A DNA stretch of 5,533 nucleotides from DAOUGC01 sp034429695 (GTDB taxonomy: Bacteria; Chloroflexota; Anaerolineae; Anaerolineales; Anaerolineaceae). Positions 4,760 to 5,533 of this stretch are shown piece after piece. Position 1 is the first letter of the stretch. The number at the start of each line of letters is the position of its first letter. The notes beneath the pieces were generated by a model, which was given only the letters and a program-made list of their open reading frames with translations, was not told the DNA's origin and ran no database searches. Location of the stretch: contig DAOUGC010000038.1 in assembly GCA_034429695.1 (NCBI GenBank), positions 1 through 5,533 on the forward strand. The letters run 5' to 3'. The position numbers and the translations under genes are program-made.

Positions 4760-5178
4760 CCCTCCAAGCCACTCCGCTTCATCTCCGCCATCGAGCGCTG
4801 GATCAACTCGCGCAGCACGTCCGTGTCCACATCGCTCAGGCGGTTGATGTACAGGCAGGCCTTGCCGGTCTTGAATTTCCCCAGGCGCGCCATCAGGTCC
4901 TGATGCTGATCAAAGCCGTAGGTGAGGTACAGGGTGGTGTTTTGCTTGCGCGGTGAAAACCCCACCAGCGGCCAGTCGCCTTCCTGTCCGCTGGCATAGC
5001 GGTAATGATAACTGCCAAAGCCAACAATGCTGTCGCCCCACATTTGGGGTTGCTCGCCGGTAATATCGGTCATAAGCGCCATTACGGCAAAGGCATCCGC
5101 GCGCTTTTTGGGGTCTTCGATACGGTTAAGGAAATCCTCCACCGAAGCGGAGGTGGGTTTTGTTTTTAACTCAGCCAT
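4747..5178 (-). CDS. DUF1801 domain protein (YdhG-like)
   Basis: The 143-residue soluble protein shows the conserved DUF1801 pattern: MWGDSIVGFGSYHYRY at 46-61, VGFSPRKQNTTLYL at 72-85, LGKFKTGKACLYINRLSDVD at 99-118, then a C-terminal helix. The length is usual for the family. Bacillus subtilis YdhG (Fra), a member of this fold group, has been described as a frataxin-like iron chaperone, but most relatives are uncharacterised and I would not transfer that role. ATG 5176-5178 has GGAGG (5185-5189) 6 nt upstream, and a strong promoter precedes it. The last codons (GGA AGT AGG AAG TAG) run into the heptamer array. The gene converges on rarD and is flanked on both sides by repeat elements. Confidence 0.9.
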   Translation of the reverse strand: MAELKTKPTSASVEDFLNRIEDPKKRADAFAVMALMTDITGEQPQMWGDSIVGFGSYHYRYASGQEGDWPLVGFSPRKQNTTLYLTYGFDQHQDLMARLGKFKTGKACLYINRLSDVDTDVLRELIQRSMAEMKRSGLEGSRK

Positions 5179-5197
5179 GATCGCCCTCCATGGCTAA

Positions 5198-5225
5198 ATT
5201 ATAGAATATGGGGAGGAATAGTCAA
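5198..5225 (-). promoter_or_regulatory. Strong sigma-70-type promoter of the DUF1801 gene
   Basis: On the minus strand TTGACT (5220-5225) and TATAAT (5198-5203) are 16 bp apart: five of six and six of six matches. Transcription should start near 5191, so the leader is only about 13 nt and the GGAGG at 5185-5189 lies almost at the RNA 5' end. The -35 box is 13 bp from the heptamer array of the next element. Confidence 0.75.
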
Positions 5226-5238
5226 GTTAACGAAAAGA

Positions 5239-5294
5239 TGGTAGGTCGTAGGAAGTAGGAAGTAGGAAGTAGGTAGTAGGTAGTAGGGGGTAGG
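5239..5294 (+). repeat. Heptamer array NNGTAGG x8 (left end of second element)
   Basis: Eight gapless 7-bp units occur: TGGTAGG, TCGTAGG, three AAGTAGG, two TAGTAGG, GGGTAGG. It is followed by the same ACGAAAAAAGCTGCCGG junction as the array at 3949-3990. Here it lies upstream of a gene (DUF1801) rather than at a gene's stop. Confidence 0.9.
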
Positions 5295-5533
5295 ACGAAA
5301 AAAGCTGCCGGTAGGGTGTGTCGCCAGCTCTGCTGGCGCGGTGTTCTTCCGACCCACCACTTTTCAAGCCAGTTCCTAATTGGTTGACAATTCCCCGATT
5401 CAATTCGGGCGGACTCGGTCCGCCCGTACTTCCATCCTTTGTCGGGGCATAAGGCGTGCGCCGAAATGATCATCCCATCGGGACGGGCTATGATCACACC
5501 GGGATGATTGATCCCGATTCCTCCCGCCCGTCC
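5295..5533 (+). repeat. Hairpin-rich repeat unit, copy C (cut by window end)
   Basis: The unit matches copy A closely: CGCCAGC/GCTGGCG hairpin (5322-5338), CGGGCGGAC/GTCCGCCCG hairpin with TCG loop (5406-5426), and a palindrome (5443-5463) identical to that of copy A. A segment around 5365-5385 is shorter than in A and B. ATCATCCC (5469-5476) can pair with GGGATGAT (5501-5508), and GGGACGGGC (5480-5488) with the GCCCGTCC that ends the window. More of the element must lie to the right. Confidence 0.85.

Noticed and set aside
3949..5294. CRISPR array
   Set aside because: The repeats are 7-bp gapless heptamers or ~290-bp units; there are no 20-40-bp repeats separated by unique spacers and no cas genes.
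1..5533. tRNA or rRNA genes, transposase or integrase genes
   Set aside because: I saw no cloverleaf with a TTC-type T arm, no rRNA signature and no recombinase-like protein on either strand.

Overview
The window carries five ordinary protein genes set among an unusual amount of repetitive intergenic DNA. Coding regions look GC-rich, SD sites of the GGAGG type are clear, and the genes resemble those of free-living environmental bacteria. Together with the dispersed CACGAA/ATTCGTG-type, CGGGCGGAC-type and NNGTAGG-type repeats, this would fit a Chloroflexota (Anaerolineae-like) genome. That assignment is inference from general look, not from a marker gene.

Layout. Positions 1-321 are AT-richer and hold no convincing gene; a TetR-like palindrome next to a leftward TATAAT box suggests regulatory DNA for a gene left of the window. 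Positions 322-776 are a field of three related repeat units, two with an identical 10-bp-stem hairpin. On the minus strand follow an ANT(6)-like aminoglycoside adenylyltransferase homologue (806-1723), a hairpin-rich gap (1724-1954), and a small multidrug resistance protein of the Gdx/SugE guanidinium-exporter type (1955-2290). Divergent from the latter, on the plus strand, lie a RimJ/RimL-like GNAT acetyltransferase (2467-3006) and a RarD-type EamA transporter (3094-3954). A DUF1801/YdhG-like protein (4747-5178, minus) converges on rarD, with a strong consensus promoter just upstream of it.

The most striking part is 3949-4759, between the two convergent genes. Two and a half tandem copies of a ~290-bp hairpin-rich unit are bracketed by six perfectly spaced NNGTAGG heptamers on the left and six in inverted orientation on the right. 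The stop codons of both rarD and the DUF1801 gene lie inside these arrays. A second element of the same kind, eight heptamers joined to the same unit sequence, starts at 5239 and runs off the right end. This looks like a composite repeat element with heptamer ends, sitting at gene 3' ends.

The ANT(6)-like enzyme, SMR exporter, GNAT enzyme and RarD transporter all belong to families that include small-molecule or drug resistance proteins. Spacing and divergent orientation argue against one operon, so a joint function is only a possibility.
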